Of a DNA stretch of 64,000 nt, positions 1 through 8,773 are shown in pieces. A program made the translations under genes and the position numbers. The notes below the pieces were generated by a model. It was given only the letters and a program-made list of their open reading frames with translations. It made no database searches and was not told the DNA's origin. How positions within the stretch are numbered: the stretch's first letter is position 1; every line of letters starts with the position of its first letter. Origin of the DNA: Rhodospirillaceae bacterium UBA6219 (GTDB lineage: Bacteria > Pseudomonadota > Alphaproteobacteria > Rhodospirillales > Magnetospirillaceae); the NCBI GenBank assembly GCA_002435715.1, contig DISD01000096.1, positions 78,315 through 142,314 of the forward strand, written 5' to 3'.

Positions 1-287
1 CAGAGGATGTCGTGCTCGTCGGCGCTCTTGTGGCAGCGGACGCAGTTCTCGTAATCGCGGATGCCCTCCTCCAGGTGCTCCTCGGCGATCTTGCCCCGGC
101 TGTGCTCATGGCAGCCGTAGCAGGTGTACTGCTTGTAATCCTGGCCGGTGTGGCAGGTGGCGCATTTGACGTTGTGGTCGCGGTCGAGAATGAAATAGCG
201 GGCATGGTCGAAGGTGGCCGGCTTCCACCGCTCCTGCGCGTGGCAGGCGATGCAGTCATCCTGCTTGAGCTTCTGATGGAAGGCGGC
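1..287 (-). pseudogene. 5'-truncated multihaem c-type cytochrome (runs off window)
   Basis: The minus strand encodes four CXXCH haem-binding motifs in one frame within about 95 codons: CIACH, CATCH, CYGCH and CVRCH. Spacing and His content resemble class III or other multihaem electron-transfer cytochromes. Reading upstream, the frame hits a TAG at 288-290, and no ATG, GTG or TTG lies between that stop and the first haem motif. There is also no signal peptide, which a periplasmic cytochrome needs. The copy therefore looks 5'-truncated, perhaps by a rearrangement next to the kdp locus. The 3' end lies outside the window, so the remaining length is unknown. The haem motifs are certain; the exact family is not. 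Confidence 0.7.
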
Positions 288-367
288 CTATCCACTCGCT
301 GCCGCCCATAAACAACCCATAAAGACTCTTTCCGTATTCCGCATGGAACCTTAACGCCCTTCGGCGC

Positions 368-394
368 GAAGGTCAGGCTGTCGTTCTGACCTTC
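368..394. promoter_or_regulatory. Inverted repeat in kdp leader
   Basis: A perfect 9-bp inverted repeat (GAAGGTCAG / CTGACCTTC, 9-nt loop) lies 15 bp upstream of the first small kdp ORF. No T-run follows, so it is not an obvious terminator. It could be an RNA leader hairpin or a protein-binding palindrome for the locus. KdpE sites are usually upstream of kdp promoters, but I cannot assign this repeat to KdpE by sequence. Confidence 0.4.
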
Positions 395-409
395 AACCGG
401 AGAGCCATC

Positions 410-493
410 ATGTTCGACGTGCTGTTCCTGGCCGTAATCGTCGCCTTCTTCGCTGGCTGCGCCCTGCTGGTGCGCACCTGCGAGCGGATGTGA
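410..493 (+). CDS. 27-aa single-span membrane peptide at head of kdp operon
   Basis: The ORF starts at an ATG shortly after a purine-rich GGAGAG and encodes one hydrophobic helix (about residues 3-22) followed by a polar RTCERM end. It lies 11 bp before kdpF in the same orientation. Many kdp loci carry a similar unannotated mini-ORF before kdpF, which favours a real peptide. It may be a second KdpF-like stabilising subunit. Function is inferred from position only. Confidence 0.5.
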   Translation: MFDVLFLAVIVAFFAGCALLVRTCERM

Positions 494-504
494 GGGATGT
501 GCTC

Positions 505-606
505 ATGTCCGACATCGACCTCCTTGGCATCGCGCTAGGCGGTGCCGCCATCATCGGCCTGCTGGCCTATCTCGGTTATGTGCTGATCCACCCCGAGCGG
601 TTTTAG
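505..606 (+). CDS. kdpF: K+-transporting ATPase subunit KdpF
   Basis: The 33-aa peptide has a single transmembrane helix (about residues 5-27) and ends in HPERF, the hallmark 'L-x-HPE-x-F' tail of KdpF. KdpF is the small subunit that stabilises the KdpFABC potassium pump in the inner membrane. The stop is followed 9 bp later by kdpA, whose AGGAGG ribosome site overlaps the end of kdpF. The gene is short enough to be missed by automatic callers. Confidence 0.85.
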   Translation: MSDIDLLGIALGGAAIIGLLAYLGYVLIHPERF

Positions 607-615
607 GAGGCCACC

Positions 616-2325
616 ATGGACGCCACTGGAATCCTGCAAATTCTGCTTTATATCGCCATCATCGTGGCGCTGACGCCGCTGGCGGGCGGCTACATGGCGC
701 GGCTGTTCGAGGGCAAGCTCACCTTCCTGGCCTGGATCGAACGCCCCATCTACCGGCTGTGCGGCACCTCGGCCGACCGCGAGCAGCATTGGACCGGCTA
801 CGCCCTGTCGCTACTGGTCTTCAACATGGTCGGTGCCCTGGCGCTTTACGGCTTGCAACGTCTGCAAGTCTGGTTGCCGCTGAACCCAGGCGGAATGGCG
901 GCGGTGCCCGCCGACCTGTCCTTCAATACCGCCGTCAGCTTCGTCACCAACACCAACTGGCAGGCCTATGGCGGTGAGACCACCATGAGCTATCTGACCC
1001 AGATGGCCGGGCTGTCAGTGCAGAACTTCGTCTCCGCCGCTACCGGCATCGTCGTGGCGGTGGTGCTGATCCGGGGCTTCGCTCGGCATTCGGCGCGCAC
1101 GGTGGGGAACTTCACCGTCGATCTCACCCGCACGGTGCTGTACCTGCTGCTGCCCGTCTGCATCGTCGGTGCGCTGGTGCTGGTGTGGCTGGGCGTACCG
1201 CAGAATCTGTCGTCTTATGTCGAGGCGACCACATTGGAGGGTGGCAAGCAGATCATCGCCCAAGGGCCGGTGGCCAGCCAGATGATGATCAAGCATTTGG
1301 GCACCAATGGCGGTGGCTTCTTCAACGTCAACGCCGCCCATCCCTACGAGAATCCCAGCGCCGTGGTGAACCTGATCCACATGGTGGCGATCTTCGTGCT
1401 TGGCGCAGGGCTGACCAACACTTTCGGCCGCATGATCGGCGACACCCGCCAGGGTTGGGCCATCCTGGCCGCCATGGGGCTGCTGTTCGTGGCCGGCGTC
1501 GGTGTCACCACTTGGGCTGACGCGGCGGGCAACCCGGCGCTGACCGCCATCGGCGTCGATCAGACGCTTTCGCCCTGGCAGGCGGGGGGCAACATGGAAG
1601 GCAAGGAGGTCCGCTTCGGCACCGCCCTGTCCGCTCTGTTCGCCACCATCACCACGGCGGCCAGTTGCGGCGCGGTGATCGCCATGCACGACAGCCTGAT
1701 GCCGCTGGCCGGGCTGGTCCCCATGGTCAACATGATGCTGGGCGAGGTCGTCGTCGGCGGTGTCGGCGCCGGTCTGTACGGCATGCTGGTCTTCGTCATC
1801 CTGACCGTGTTCATCGCCGGGCTGATGGTCGGCCGTACGCCGGAATACGTGGGCAAGAAGATCGAGGCCAAGGAAATCAAGCTGGCGGTCATCGTCATCC
1901 TGGTCTTCCCGGTTGGCATCCTCGGCCTGGGCGCCGTGGCGCTGTTGGCCGGCCCCAGCGCCATTGCGGGGTCGGGGCCGCATGGGCTGTCGCAATTGCT
2001 CTATGCCTATACCTCGGCGACGGCCAACAACGGCTCGGCCTTCGCGAGCTTCGGCGCCAACACGGTGCTGCACAACACCTTGCTGGGCCTGGCCATGTTG
2101 CTGGGACGCTTCGTGGTGATCGTCCCCACCCTTGCCATCGCCGGGGCGGTCGCCGCCAAGAAGACCGTTCCGCCATCATCGGGCACCTTCCCCACCCATG
2201 GTTGGCTGTTCGTCGGCCTGCTGGTGGCGGTGGTGCTGGTGGTCGGCGGCCTGACCTTCTTCCCTGTCCTAGCCCTCGGGCCGGTGGTCGAGCACCTGTC
2301 GCTCGCGTCCGGCACCTTGTTCTGA
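616..2325 (+). CDS. kdpA: K+-transporting ATPase subunit KdpA
   Basis: KdpA is the potassium-binding, channel-like subunit of the high-affinity KdpFABC pump. The 569-aa length matches the family. The protein is almost entirely hydrophobic helices and carries the selectivity-loop segments TNTNWQAYGGE, GTNGGGFFNVN and TANNGSAFASF, three of the repeated pore motifs characteristic of KdpA. The ATG follows an AGGAGG site. The next gene, kdpB, starts 10 bp after the stop, so the subunits are co-transcribed. Confidence 0.97.
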   Translation: MDATGILQILLYIAIIVALTPLAGGYMARLFEGKLTFLAWIERPIYRLCGTSADREQHWTGYALSLLVFNMVGALALYGLQRLQVWLPLNPGGMAAVPADLSFNTAVSFVTNTNWQAYGGETTMSYLTQMAGLSVQNFVSAATGIVVAVVLIRGFARHSARTVGNFTVDLTRTVLYLLLPVCIVGALVLVWLGVPQNLSSYVEATTLEGGKQIIAQGPVASQMMIKHLGTNGGGFFNVNAAHPYENPSAVVNLIHMVAIFVLGAGLTNTFGRMIGDTRQGWAILAAMGLLFVAGVGVTTWADAAGNPALTAIGVDQTLSPWQAGGNMEGKEVRFGTALSALFATITTAASCGAVIAMHDSLMPLAGLVPMVNMMLGEVVVGGVGAGLYGMLVFVILTVFIAGLMVGRTPEYVGKKIEAKEIKLAVIVILVFPVGILGLGAVALLAGPSAIAGSGPHGLSQLLYAYTSATANNGSAFASFGANTVLHNTLLGLAMLLGRFVVIVPTLAIAGAVAAKKTVPPSSGTFPTHGWLFVGLLVAVVLVVGGLTFFPVLALGPVVEHLSLASGTLF

Positions 2326-2335
2326 GGAGCCTTTC

Positions 2336-4411
2336 ATGAGTATCCATCGTCCCCAAGGGCTGGCGGCTTTCGACCGTGCCATCGTGGTCCAGGCCTCCGT
2401 CGATGCCATCAAGAAGCTCGACCCGCGCCAATTGGTGCGCAATCCGGTGATGTTCGCCACCGCGCTGGTGGCTCTGGTCGCCACTGTCCTGACCGCGCGC
2501 GGTGGGACGCATGTCGGCGTCATGATTCAGATCAGCGCCTGGCTGTGGTTCACCGTGTTGTTCGCCAACTTCGCCGAAGCCATCGCCGAAGGGCGCGGCA
2601 AGGCGCAGGCGGCGTCCTTGCGCAAGACCAAGACCGAGGCCGTGGCGAAACGCGTGACCTCCGCCGACGCCGTCGCGTTCGAAACCATCCCGGCCCAGCG
2701 CCTGCGAGCGGGCGACTTGGTGGTGTGCGAGCCGGGCGACGTGATCCCCGGCGACGGCGACGTGGTGGCAGGCATCGCCACGGTGGACGAAAGCGCCATC
2801 ACCGGCGAGTCCGCCCCGGTCATCCGTGAATCGGGCGGTGACCGTTCGGCGGTGACCGGCGGCACCCGTGTGGTCTCTGACCGCATCGTGGTGCAGATCA
2901 CCGTCAATCCCGGCGAAAGCTTCCTTGACCGCATGATTACCCTGGTCGAGGGCGCCAAGCGCCAGAAGACCCCCAACGAGATCGCCCTGACCATCCTATT
3001 GGTGGGGATGACGCTGATCTTTCTGTTCGTCGTCGCCTCTCTGCCGGTGTTCGCCTCGTATTCGGGGGCGGCGGTGCCGGTGGTGTTCCTGGCGGCACTG
3101 TTCGTCACCTTGATCCCCACCACCATCGGCGGCCTACTGTCCGCTATCGGCATCGCCGGCATGGACCGGTTGGTGAAGTTCAACGTCATCGCCAAGTCGG
3201 GCCGCGCCGTCGAGGCGGCGGGCGACATCGACGTGCTGCTGCTGGACAAGACCGGCACCATTACGCTGGGCGCCCGGCAAGCGGCCGAGTTCCTGCCGCT
3301 GTCCGAAATCAGCGAGCGCGAACTGGCGGAAGCGGCATATCTGTCGTCGCTGGCCGATGATACCCCGGAAGGCAAATCCATCATCGCCCTGGCCCGCACT
3401 CGCTTCGGCCTGGCCGAGCCGGATCGTGCCGGCATGAGCTTCGTGCCCTTCACCGCCCAGACCCGCATGAGCGGCGTCAACATCAACGGTGGCTCGTGGG
3501 GGGGCGTGATGAGCGCGGTCAGCGAAATCCGCAAGGGCGCTTCCGACGCCATCACCAATTATGTGGCCGAACGTTCCGGTCGTACCCCGGGTGGGGTGCC
3601 CAAGGAACTGAACCATCTGGTGGAACGGGTGGCGAAGTCGGGCGGCACACCGCTGGTGGTGGCCCGCGACGGGCGCCCGCTGGGCGTCATCCATCTCAAG
3701 GACATCATCAAGCCCAACATCCGCGAGCGCTTCGCCACCTTGCGGGCCATGGGCATCAAGACGGTGATGATCACCGGCGACAACCCGCTGACCGCCGCCG
3801 CCATCGCCGCCGAGGCGGGGGTGGACGACTTCCTGGCCGAAGCCACGCCGGAAAAGAAGCTGGAACTGATCCGCGACTACCAGCAGGGCGGCCGTCTGGT
3901 CGCCATGTGCGGCGACGGTTCCAACGACGCGCCCGCTTTGGCCCAGGCCGATGTCGGTGTCGCCATGAACACCGGTACCCAGGCGGCGCGCGAGGCCGGC
4001 AACATGGTGGATTTGGAAAGCGACCCCACCAAGCTCATCGAGATCGTGATGATCGGCAAGCAATTGCTGATGAGCCGGGGGGCGCTGACCACCTTCTCCA
4101 TCGCCAACGACGTGGCCAAGTACTTCGCCATCATCCCGGCGCTGTTCCTGGCGTCCTATCCGCAACTCCAGGCGTTGAACGTCATGCACCTGGCCAGCCC
4201 GCAATCGGCGGTGCTGTCGGCCATCATCTTCAACGCGCTGATCATCATCGCCCTGATCCCGTTGGCGCTGAAGGGAGTGCGCTACCGCCCGGCCGGGGCT
4301 GAAGCGCTGTTGAAGCGCAACCTGCTCGTCTACGGCCTGGGCGGGCTGGTGGTGCCGTTCGTCGGCATCAAGCTGATCGATCTGGCTGTCGCCGCCATTG
4401 GGCTGGCGTGA
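2336..4411 (+). CDS. kdpB: K+-transporting P-type ATPase subunit KdpB
   Basis: KdpB is the catalytic P-type ATPase subunit that couples ATP hydrolysis to potassium uptake. The phosphorylated aspartate lies in DKTGT (Asp304). The actuator motif TGES (in ITGESAPV) and the hinge MCGDGSNDAPAL are also present, and the 691-aa length is standard. The start has a GAGGAG site 7 bp upstream. The stop is 14 bp before the chosen kdpC ATG. Confidence 0.97.
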   Translation: MSIHRPQGLAAFDRAIVVQASVDAIKKLDPRQLVRNPVMFATALVALVATVLTARGGTHVGVMIQISAWLWFTVLFANFAEAIAEGRGKAQAASLRKTKTEAVAKRVTSADAVAFETIPAQRLRAGDLVVCEPGDVIPGDGDVVAGIATVDESAITGESAPVIRESGGDRSAVTGGTRVVSDRIVVQITVNPGESFLDRMITLVEGAKRQKTPNEIALTILLVGMTLIFLFVVASLPVFASYSGAAVPVVFLAALFVTLIPTTIGGLLSAIGIAGMDRLVKFNVIAKSGRAVEAAGDIDVLLLDKTGTITLGARQAAEFLPLSEISERELAEAAYLSSLADDTPEGKSIIALARTRFGLAEPDRAGMSFVPFTAQTRMSGVNINGGSWGGVMSAVSEIRKGASDAITNYVAERSGRTPGGVPKELNHLVERVAKSGGTPLVVARDGRPLGVIHLKDIIKPNIRERFATLRAMGIKTVMITGDNPLTAAAIAAEAGVDDFLAEATPEKKLELIRDYQQGGRLVAMCGDGSNDAPALAQADVGVAMNTGTQAAREAGNMVDLESDPTKLIEIVMIGKQLLMSRGALTTFSIANDVAKYFAIIPALFLASYPQLQALNVMHLASPQSAVLSAIIFNALIIIALIPLALKGVRYRPAGAEALLKRNLLVYGLGGLVVPFVGIKLIDLAVAAIGLA

Positions 4412-4425
4412 ACGGAGGTTTCATC

Positions 4426-5004
4426 ATGTGGACTTATTTACGCTCCGCCTTTGTCCTGGTCGTGGTCATGACCGCGTTCACCGGGTTGGCTTATCCGCTG
4501 GCCGTCACCGGCCTGGCCAATCTGGCGTTCCCCTGGCAGGCGTCAGGCAGTCTGATCGTAAAGGATGGCCAAGTGGTCGGCTCGGCCCTGATCGGCCAAA
4601 AGTTCAACCACCCCGCCTATTTCCACGGCCGCCCCTCGGCGGCGGGTGAAGGCTATGACGCCGCCAATTCCGCCGGCAGCAACCTGGCGCCCAGCAGCCG
4701 CAAGCTGATAGACGACGTGGCCGCCCGCGTCGCCGCCGAACGCCAAGCCAATCCCGACGAAAAGAGACCGGTGCCCGCCGATCTGGTGACCGCCTCGGCA
4801 TCGGGTCTCGACCCCCATGTCATGCCAGCCAGCGCCGCCTATCAGCTCAAGCGGGTGGCCGCCCATCGTCAGGTCCCGGTTGAGGACGTTGGCAAACTGG
4901 TGGTCGAAAATACGGAAGGCCGCGACTTCGGCTTGCTCGGCGAGCCACGCATCAACGTGCTGAAGCTCAATATGGCGCTGGACGAGCGGTGGCCGCTGCG
5001 CTGA
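4426..5004 (+). CDS. kdpC: K+-transporting ATPase subunit KdpC
   Basis: KdpC is the periplasmic chaperone-like subunit of the Kdp pump, anchored by one N-terminal helix. The 192-aa protein has that helix (about residues 5-27), the typical GSALIGQKF and FHGRPSA motifs, SGLDPHVMPASA, and the C-terminal NVLKLNMALDE segment. The ATG at 4426 is preferred over the in-frame GTG at 4408 because it follows a GGAGG site by 8 bp and gives the usual N terminus. Confidence 0.96.
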   Translation: MWTYLRSAFVLVVVMTAFTGLAYPLAVTGLANLAFPWQASGSLIVKDGQVVGSALIGQKFNHPAYFHGRPSAAGEGYDAANSAGSNLAPSSRKLIDDVAARVAAERQANPDEKRPVPADLVTASASGLDPHVMPASAAYQLKRVAAHRQVPVEDVGKLVVENTEGRDFGLLGEPRINVLKLNMALDERWPLR

Positions 5005-5017
5005 CCAGGAGGCAGAG

Positions 5018-5344
5018 ATGAGCCGGATCTTTCTGGCCTTGGCCGCCCTCGGCATATTGCTTTTGCTGCTGGCCGGAGTGACGGACCAACGGGCGCCGTC
5101 CCCACCGTCCCAGGATTTGGCCTATTTCCATGCGATGTCGGGGCATGCGTCCGCGTCTTTGGAGCTGAGCGACGCCAGCATGCAGGTCAAGGCGGTGGCG
5201 GCCCGACGCCATGTCTTGGTCGCGGATGTGCATCGCCTTCTGCAAGACTATACGGACAACATGCCGGGGGTTCCCCTGGCGGATCGCCGGGTGGACTTGA
5301 ACGGCTTGAACCAAAAGCTGGACGAATTATGGCCGATGAAGTGA
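5018..5344 (+). CDS. KdpC C-terminal-domain-like membrane-anchored protein
   Basis: The 108-aa protein has one N-terminal membrane helix (about residues 4-21) and a small extracytoplasmic domain. Its last 55 residues align by eye with the end of KdpC from the gene just upstream: both have the pattern 'VAA-x-R-x-V-x3-DV-x2-L', a Thr-rich step, then 'LN-x2-LDE-x-WP' and a basic last residue. It lacks the KdpC middle region (GSALIGQKF, HGRPSA). It is probably a degenerate kdpC duplicate kept as a short accessory protein. The strong AGGAGG ribosome site and tight packing between kdpC and kdpD suggest it is expressed. Function is unknown. Confidence 0.75.
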   Translation: MSRIFLALAALGILLLLLAGVTDQRAPSPPSQDLAYFHAMSGHASASLELSDASMQVKAVAARRHVLVADVHRLLQDYTDNMPGVPLADRRVDLNGLNQKLDELWPMK

Positions 5345-5353
5345 AGTCTGTTC

Positions 5354-8035
5354 ATGAGTGACGACGAAGCCAGACCTTCGCCCGAAGCCCTTCTCGCCGA
5401 AGCCGCGCGAGAAGGGCGTGGGCGTTTGAAGATCTTCCTGGGCGCCGCCCCCGGCGTCGGCAAGACCTATGCCATGCTGGAGACCGCCCACGAGCGCCGG
5501 CGCGAAGGCATCGACGTGGTGGTGGCGGTGGTCGAGACCCATGGCCGCAAGGAGACCGAAGCACTGGTCGCCGGGCTGAATGTGCAGCCCCGCCGCGAGG
5601 TTCGTTACCGCGACCGCGCCTTCAACGAAATGGACCTGGATGGCCTGCTGGCGCGCCGCCCCAAGATCGCCTTGGTGGACGAATTCGCCCATACCAACGT
5701 GCCGGGCTCGCGGCATGTGAAGCGCTGGCAGGACGTCGAGGAACTGCTGGCGGTGGGCATCGACGTCTACACTACGCTGAACATCCAGCACATCGAGAGC
5801 CTGAACGATGTGGTCGAGCAGATTTCCGGCGTCAAGGTTCGCGAAACCGTGCCCGACAGCGTGTTCGCCTCCGCCGAAGAGATCGAACTGATCGATCTGC
5901 CGCCCGAGGATCTGATCAAGCGCCTGCACGAGGGCAAGGTGTACGTCCCCGAGCAGGCGCGGCGGGCCACCCACCATTTCTTTTCGCCCGGCAACCTGAC
6001 GGCGTTGCGCGAGATGGCGCTGCGCCATGCCGCCGAACGCGTCGACCGCCAGATGGTCGATTACATGCGGGCCCACGCCATCGCCGGGCCGTGGCCCGCC
6101 CGCGAGCGTGTGCTGGTGTGCATCGACGAAAAGGTGGACGCCCAGCGTCTGGTGCGGGTCGCCAAGCGTTCGGCGGAACGGCGCGGCGCAGCCTGGGTGG
6201 CGGCGACGGTCGAGACCTCGCGCACTTATTCCCTGACCGAGGCCGAGAAGGACCGCATCGACGAGGCCATGCGGCTGGCCGAGCAATTGGGCGGCGAGAC
6301 GGTGACGCTGCAGGGCGACGACGTTGTGGCGACCGTCCTGGCCTTCGCCCGCGAGCGCAACGCCACCCAGATCGTCGTCGGGCGCACCCGCCGGGGGCGA
6401 TGGAGCCTGGGCAAGTCGGTGACCGACCGGTTGATCGCCGAGACCGGCGACATCACCGTGCTGGTGGTCGGCGGAAGTCACGACAGCAAGCCCAAGCTCG
6501 TTGCCACACCCACCCCCATGGCCTTGCGGGATTGGCTCAATCTTGCATTCGCCGTCGCCGTGACCGGCGCCGCCACCGGCGTCGGGTTCGCCATCGACAA
6601 AATCGGCCTGCCCATCGCCAATATCTCCGTCGCCTATCTGATGGCGGTGCTGCTGGTGGCTCTCAAAGGGGGGCTGCGCCCGGCTATCTTGACCTCGGTG
6701 GCCAGCTTCCTGGCTTTCAATTTCCTATTCACCGAGCCGCGCTACACCTTCGCCATCACCGACACCCAGAACATCCTGACCGTGGTGTTCTTCCTGATCG
6801 CCTCGGTGGTGGTCAGCAACATGGCCGCCCGGCTGCGGGCCCAGATGCAGGCCACCAAGGAAAGCGCCCGTCGCACCGGCAACCTCTATGATTTCGGCCG
6901 CAAAATCACCGCCGCCGCCACTTTGGACGACGTGTTGTGGGCCGTCGTCCACCATGTCGCCGCCACCATTCACGGCAAGTCGCTGGTATTGATGCCCGCC
7001 GATAACGGCCTTTCCATCGCCGCCGGCTACCCGCCCGAGGACGAACTGGACGACAAATCCGCCGCCGCCGCCGAATGGGCCTGGGCCCATGGCAAGATCG
7101 CCGGGCGCGGTTCCACCACTCTGCCGGTGGCGCTGTGGCTGTTCATCCCCTTGAAGACCGGGCGCGGTCCGGTCGGCGTCCTTGGCGTGCAGATGCTGGA
7201 AGACGCCGATATACCAAGCCCAGATCAGATGCGCCTGCTGGAGACCCTGGCCGACCAGGCCGCGGTGGCCGTCGAACGCACCCTTCTGGTGTCCGACATC
7301 GAGACGGCGCGGCTGGCCACCGAGCGCGAACGCCTGCGCTCGGCCCTGTTGTCGTCGCTGTCGCACGATTTGCGCACGCCCTTGGTGTCGATCATGGGGG
7401 CGGCTTCCAGCCTGATCAGCTATGACGAGGCATTGGATTCCGACAGTCGGCGCGAGCTTGCCCAGACCATCCAGGACGAGGCGGAACGCCTGAACCGCTT
7501 CGTCCAGAACCTTCTCGACATGACCAAGCTGGGGGCGGGGGCGTTGAAGCCCCGGGTGGATTGGGCCGATCTGCACGACATCGCCGGGGCGGCGGTGGAG
7601 CGGGCGAAACGTCTGACCCGCGCCCATACCATCGTGGTCGAGATCGCCGACGACATGCCGTTGCTGTGCGTCGATGCCGTGCTGATGGAACAGGTGTTCT
7701 TTAACCTGATCGACAACGCCTGCAAGTACAGCCCGCCGAACACGGCGGTGAAGGTGTGGGCGATCCGGACGCCCAAGCACATCGCCATCGAGGTCGCCGA
7801 CCAGGGGCCGGGCATTCCGCCCGACGACCGGGAGCGGGTGTTCGACATGTTCTACCGGGTCAACCAGTCCGACAGCCAATCGGGCACAGGCCTGGGCCTG
7901 GCCATCTGCCAGGGCATCATCGAGGCCCATGGCGGCACCATCCACGCCGAACCGGGCTTGCATGGCGCCGGCACCTGCATTGTCATTCATCTGCCCCTGC
8001 CACCCGAACCCGCCTTCCCCGAGGCCAATCCATGA
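5354..8035 (+). CDS. kdpD: Osmosensitive K+ channel sensor histidine kinase KdpD
   Basis: KdpD senses potassium limitation and phosphorylates KdpE. The order of parts is complete: an N-terminal KdpD domain with Walker-type GAAPGVGKT (residues 30-38), a Usp-like domain (about 245-375), four membrane helices (about 395-500), a GAF domain (about 520-645), HisKA with SLSHDLRTP (His671) and a HATPase domain with DNACKYSP and GTGLGLAI. The length of 893 aa is normal. The stop overlaps the kdpE start (ATGA), implying translational coupling. Confidence 0.96.
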   Translation: MSDDEARPSPEALLAEAAREGRGRLKIFLGAAPGVGKTYAMLETAHERRREGIDVVVAVVETHGRKETEALVAGLNVQPRREVRYRDRAFNEMDLDGLLARRPKIALVDEFAHTNVPGSRHVKRWQDVEELLAVGIDVYTTLNIQHIESLNDVVEQISGVKVRETVPDSVFASAEEIELIDLPPEDLIKRLHEGKVYVPEQARRATHHFFSPGNLTALREMALRHAAERVDRQMVDYMRAHAIAGPWPARERVLVCIDEKVDAQRLVRVAKRSAERRGAAWVAATVETSRTYSLTEAEKDRIDEAMRLAEQLGGETVTLQGDDVVATVLAFARERNATQIVVGRTRRGRWSLGKSVTDRLIAETGDITVLVVGGSHDSKPKLVATPTPMALRDWLNLAFAVAVTGAATGVGFAIDKIGLPIANISVAYLMAVLLVALKGGLRPAILTSVASFLAFNFLFTEPRYTFAITDTQNILTVVFFLIASVVVSNMAARLRAQMQATKESARRTGNLYDFGRKITAAATLDDVLWAVVHHVAATIHGKSLVLMPADNGLSIAAGYPPEDELDDKSAAAAEWAWAHGKIAGRGSTTLPVALWLFIPLKTGRGPVGVLGVQMLEDADIPSPDQMRLLETLADQAAVAVERTLLVSDIETARLATERERLRSALLSSLSHDLRTPLVSIMGAASSLISYDEALDSDSRRELAQTIQDEAERLNRFVQNLLDMTKLGAGALKPRVDWADLHDIAGAAVERAKRLTRAHTIVVEIADDMPLLCVDAVLMEQVFFNLIDNACKYSPPNTAVKVWAIRTPKHIAIEVADQGPGIPPDDRERVFDMFYRVNQSDSQSGTGLGLAICQGIIEAHGGTIHAEPGLHGAGTCIVIHLPLPPEPAFPEANP

Positions 8036-8715
8036 CCGCTCGCATCCTGGTCGTCGATGACGAACCGCAAATCCGCAAGTTTCTGCGCATCTCGCTGGGG
8101 GCGAACGGCTATGACGTGCTGGAGGCGGAGACCGGCGCCGCCGGTATCGAGGCGGCGCGCGCACAAGCACCCGACCTGCTGGTGCTCGACCTCGGCTTGC
8201 CCGACCTGGACGGCCAGGAGGTCGTCAGCGCGGTGCGGGAGTTCTCGGCCATGCCGATCATCATCCTGTCGGTGCGCGCCGACGAGTTCGACAAGGTGGA
8301 GGCGCTGGACCGGGGCGCCAACGACTACGTGGTGAAACCGTTCGGCATTGCCGAACTGATGGCGCGGGTGCGGGCGGTGCTGCGGTCACGGGCACCCCAG
8401 GAGACCGAGGACGTGCTGGTCGCTGGGCCGGTGACCATCGACCTCGGGCGGCGTATCGTCACCAAGGGCGGGAACGAAGTCCATCTGTCCAAGAAGGAAT
8501 GGGAATTGCTGGCCTTCATGGCCCGCCGTCCCGACCATGTGCTGACCCACCGGCAAATCCTCAAGGAGGTGTGGGGACCGGCCCATGTGGATGACACCGC
8601 CTACCTACGGGTCTACGTCAACCAGCTAAGGCAGAAGCTAGAGGATGATGCCGGCCATCCGACAATGATTGTGACTGATCCGGGGGTTGGGTATCGGCTG
8701 AAGGGCGGCGGGTGA
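8032..8715 (+). CDS. kdpE: KDP operon response regulator KdpE
   Basis: KdpE is the OmpR-family regulator that activates kdp transcription after phosphorylation by KdpD. The receiver domain (about residues 4-117) has the acidic pair DD near the start and the phosphoacceptor Asp53 in LVLDLGLPD, with Lys in VKPFG. The C-terminal winged-helix domain contains HLSKKEWELL and a YLRVYVNQLRQKLE recognition region. Length is 227 aa. The start overlaps the kdpD stop by four bases. Confidence 0.95.
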   Translation: MTARILVVDDEPQIRKFLRISLGANGYDVLEAETGAAGIEAARAQAPDLLVLDLGLPDLDGQEVVSAVREFSAMPIIILSVRADEFDKVEALDRGANDYVVKPFGIAELMARVRAVLRSRAPQETEDVLVAGPVTIDLGRRIVTKGGNEVHLSKKEWELLAFMARRPDHVLTHRQILKEVWGPAHVDDTAYLRVYVNQLRQKLEDDAGHPTMIVTDPGVGYRLKGGG

Positions 8716-8734
8716 CGCTGCCTCATCGCAAGCA

Positions 8735-8764
8735 GAACTCCTCGTCGTTGAAACCGAGGAGTTC
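8735..8764 (+). terminator. Inverted repeat after kdpE
   Basis: A perfect 10-bp inverted repeat (GAACTCCTCG / CGAGGAGTTC) with a 10-nt loop begins 20 bp after the kdpE stop and lies between convergent genes. Only TCT follows on the + strand, so it is a weak intrinsic terminator or a bidirectional stop shared with the recombinase gene. Confidence 0.55.
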
Positions 8765-8773
8765 TCTCCCGCG

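Noticed and set aside
12..311. Hydrophobic-looking 99-aa + strand frame at the window start
   Set aside because: The opposite strand has four CXXCH haem motifs in one frame, which cannot be chance, so the + frame is a shadow.
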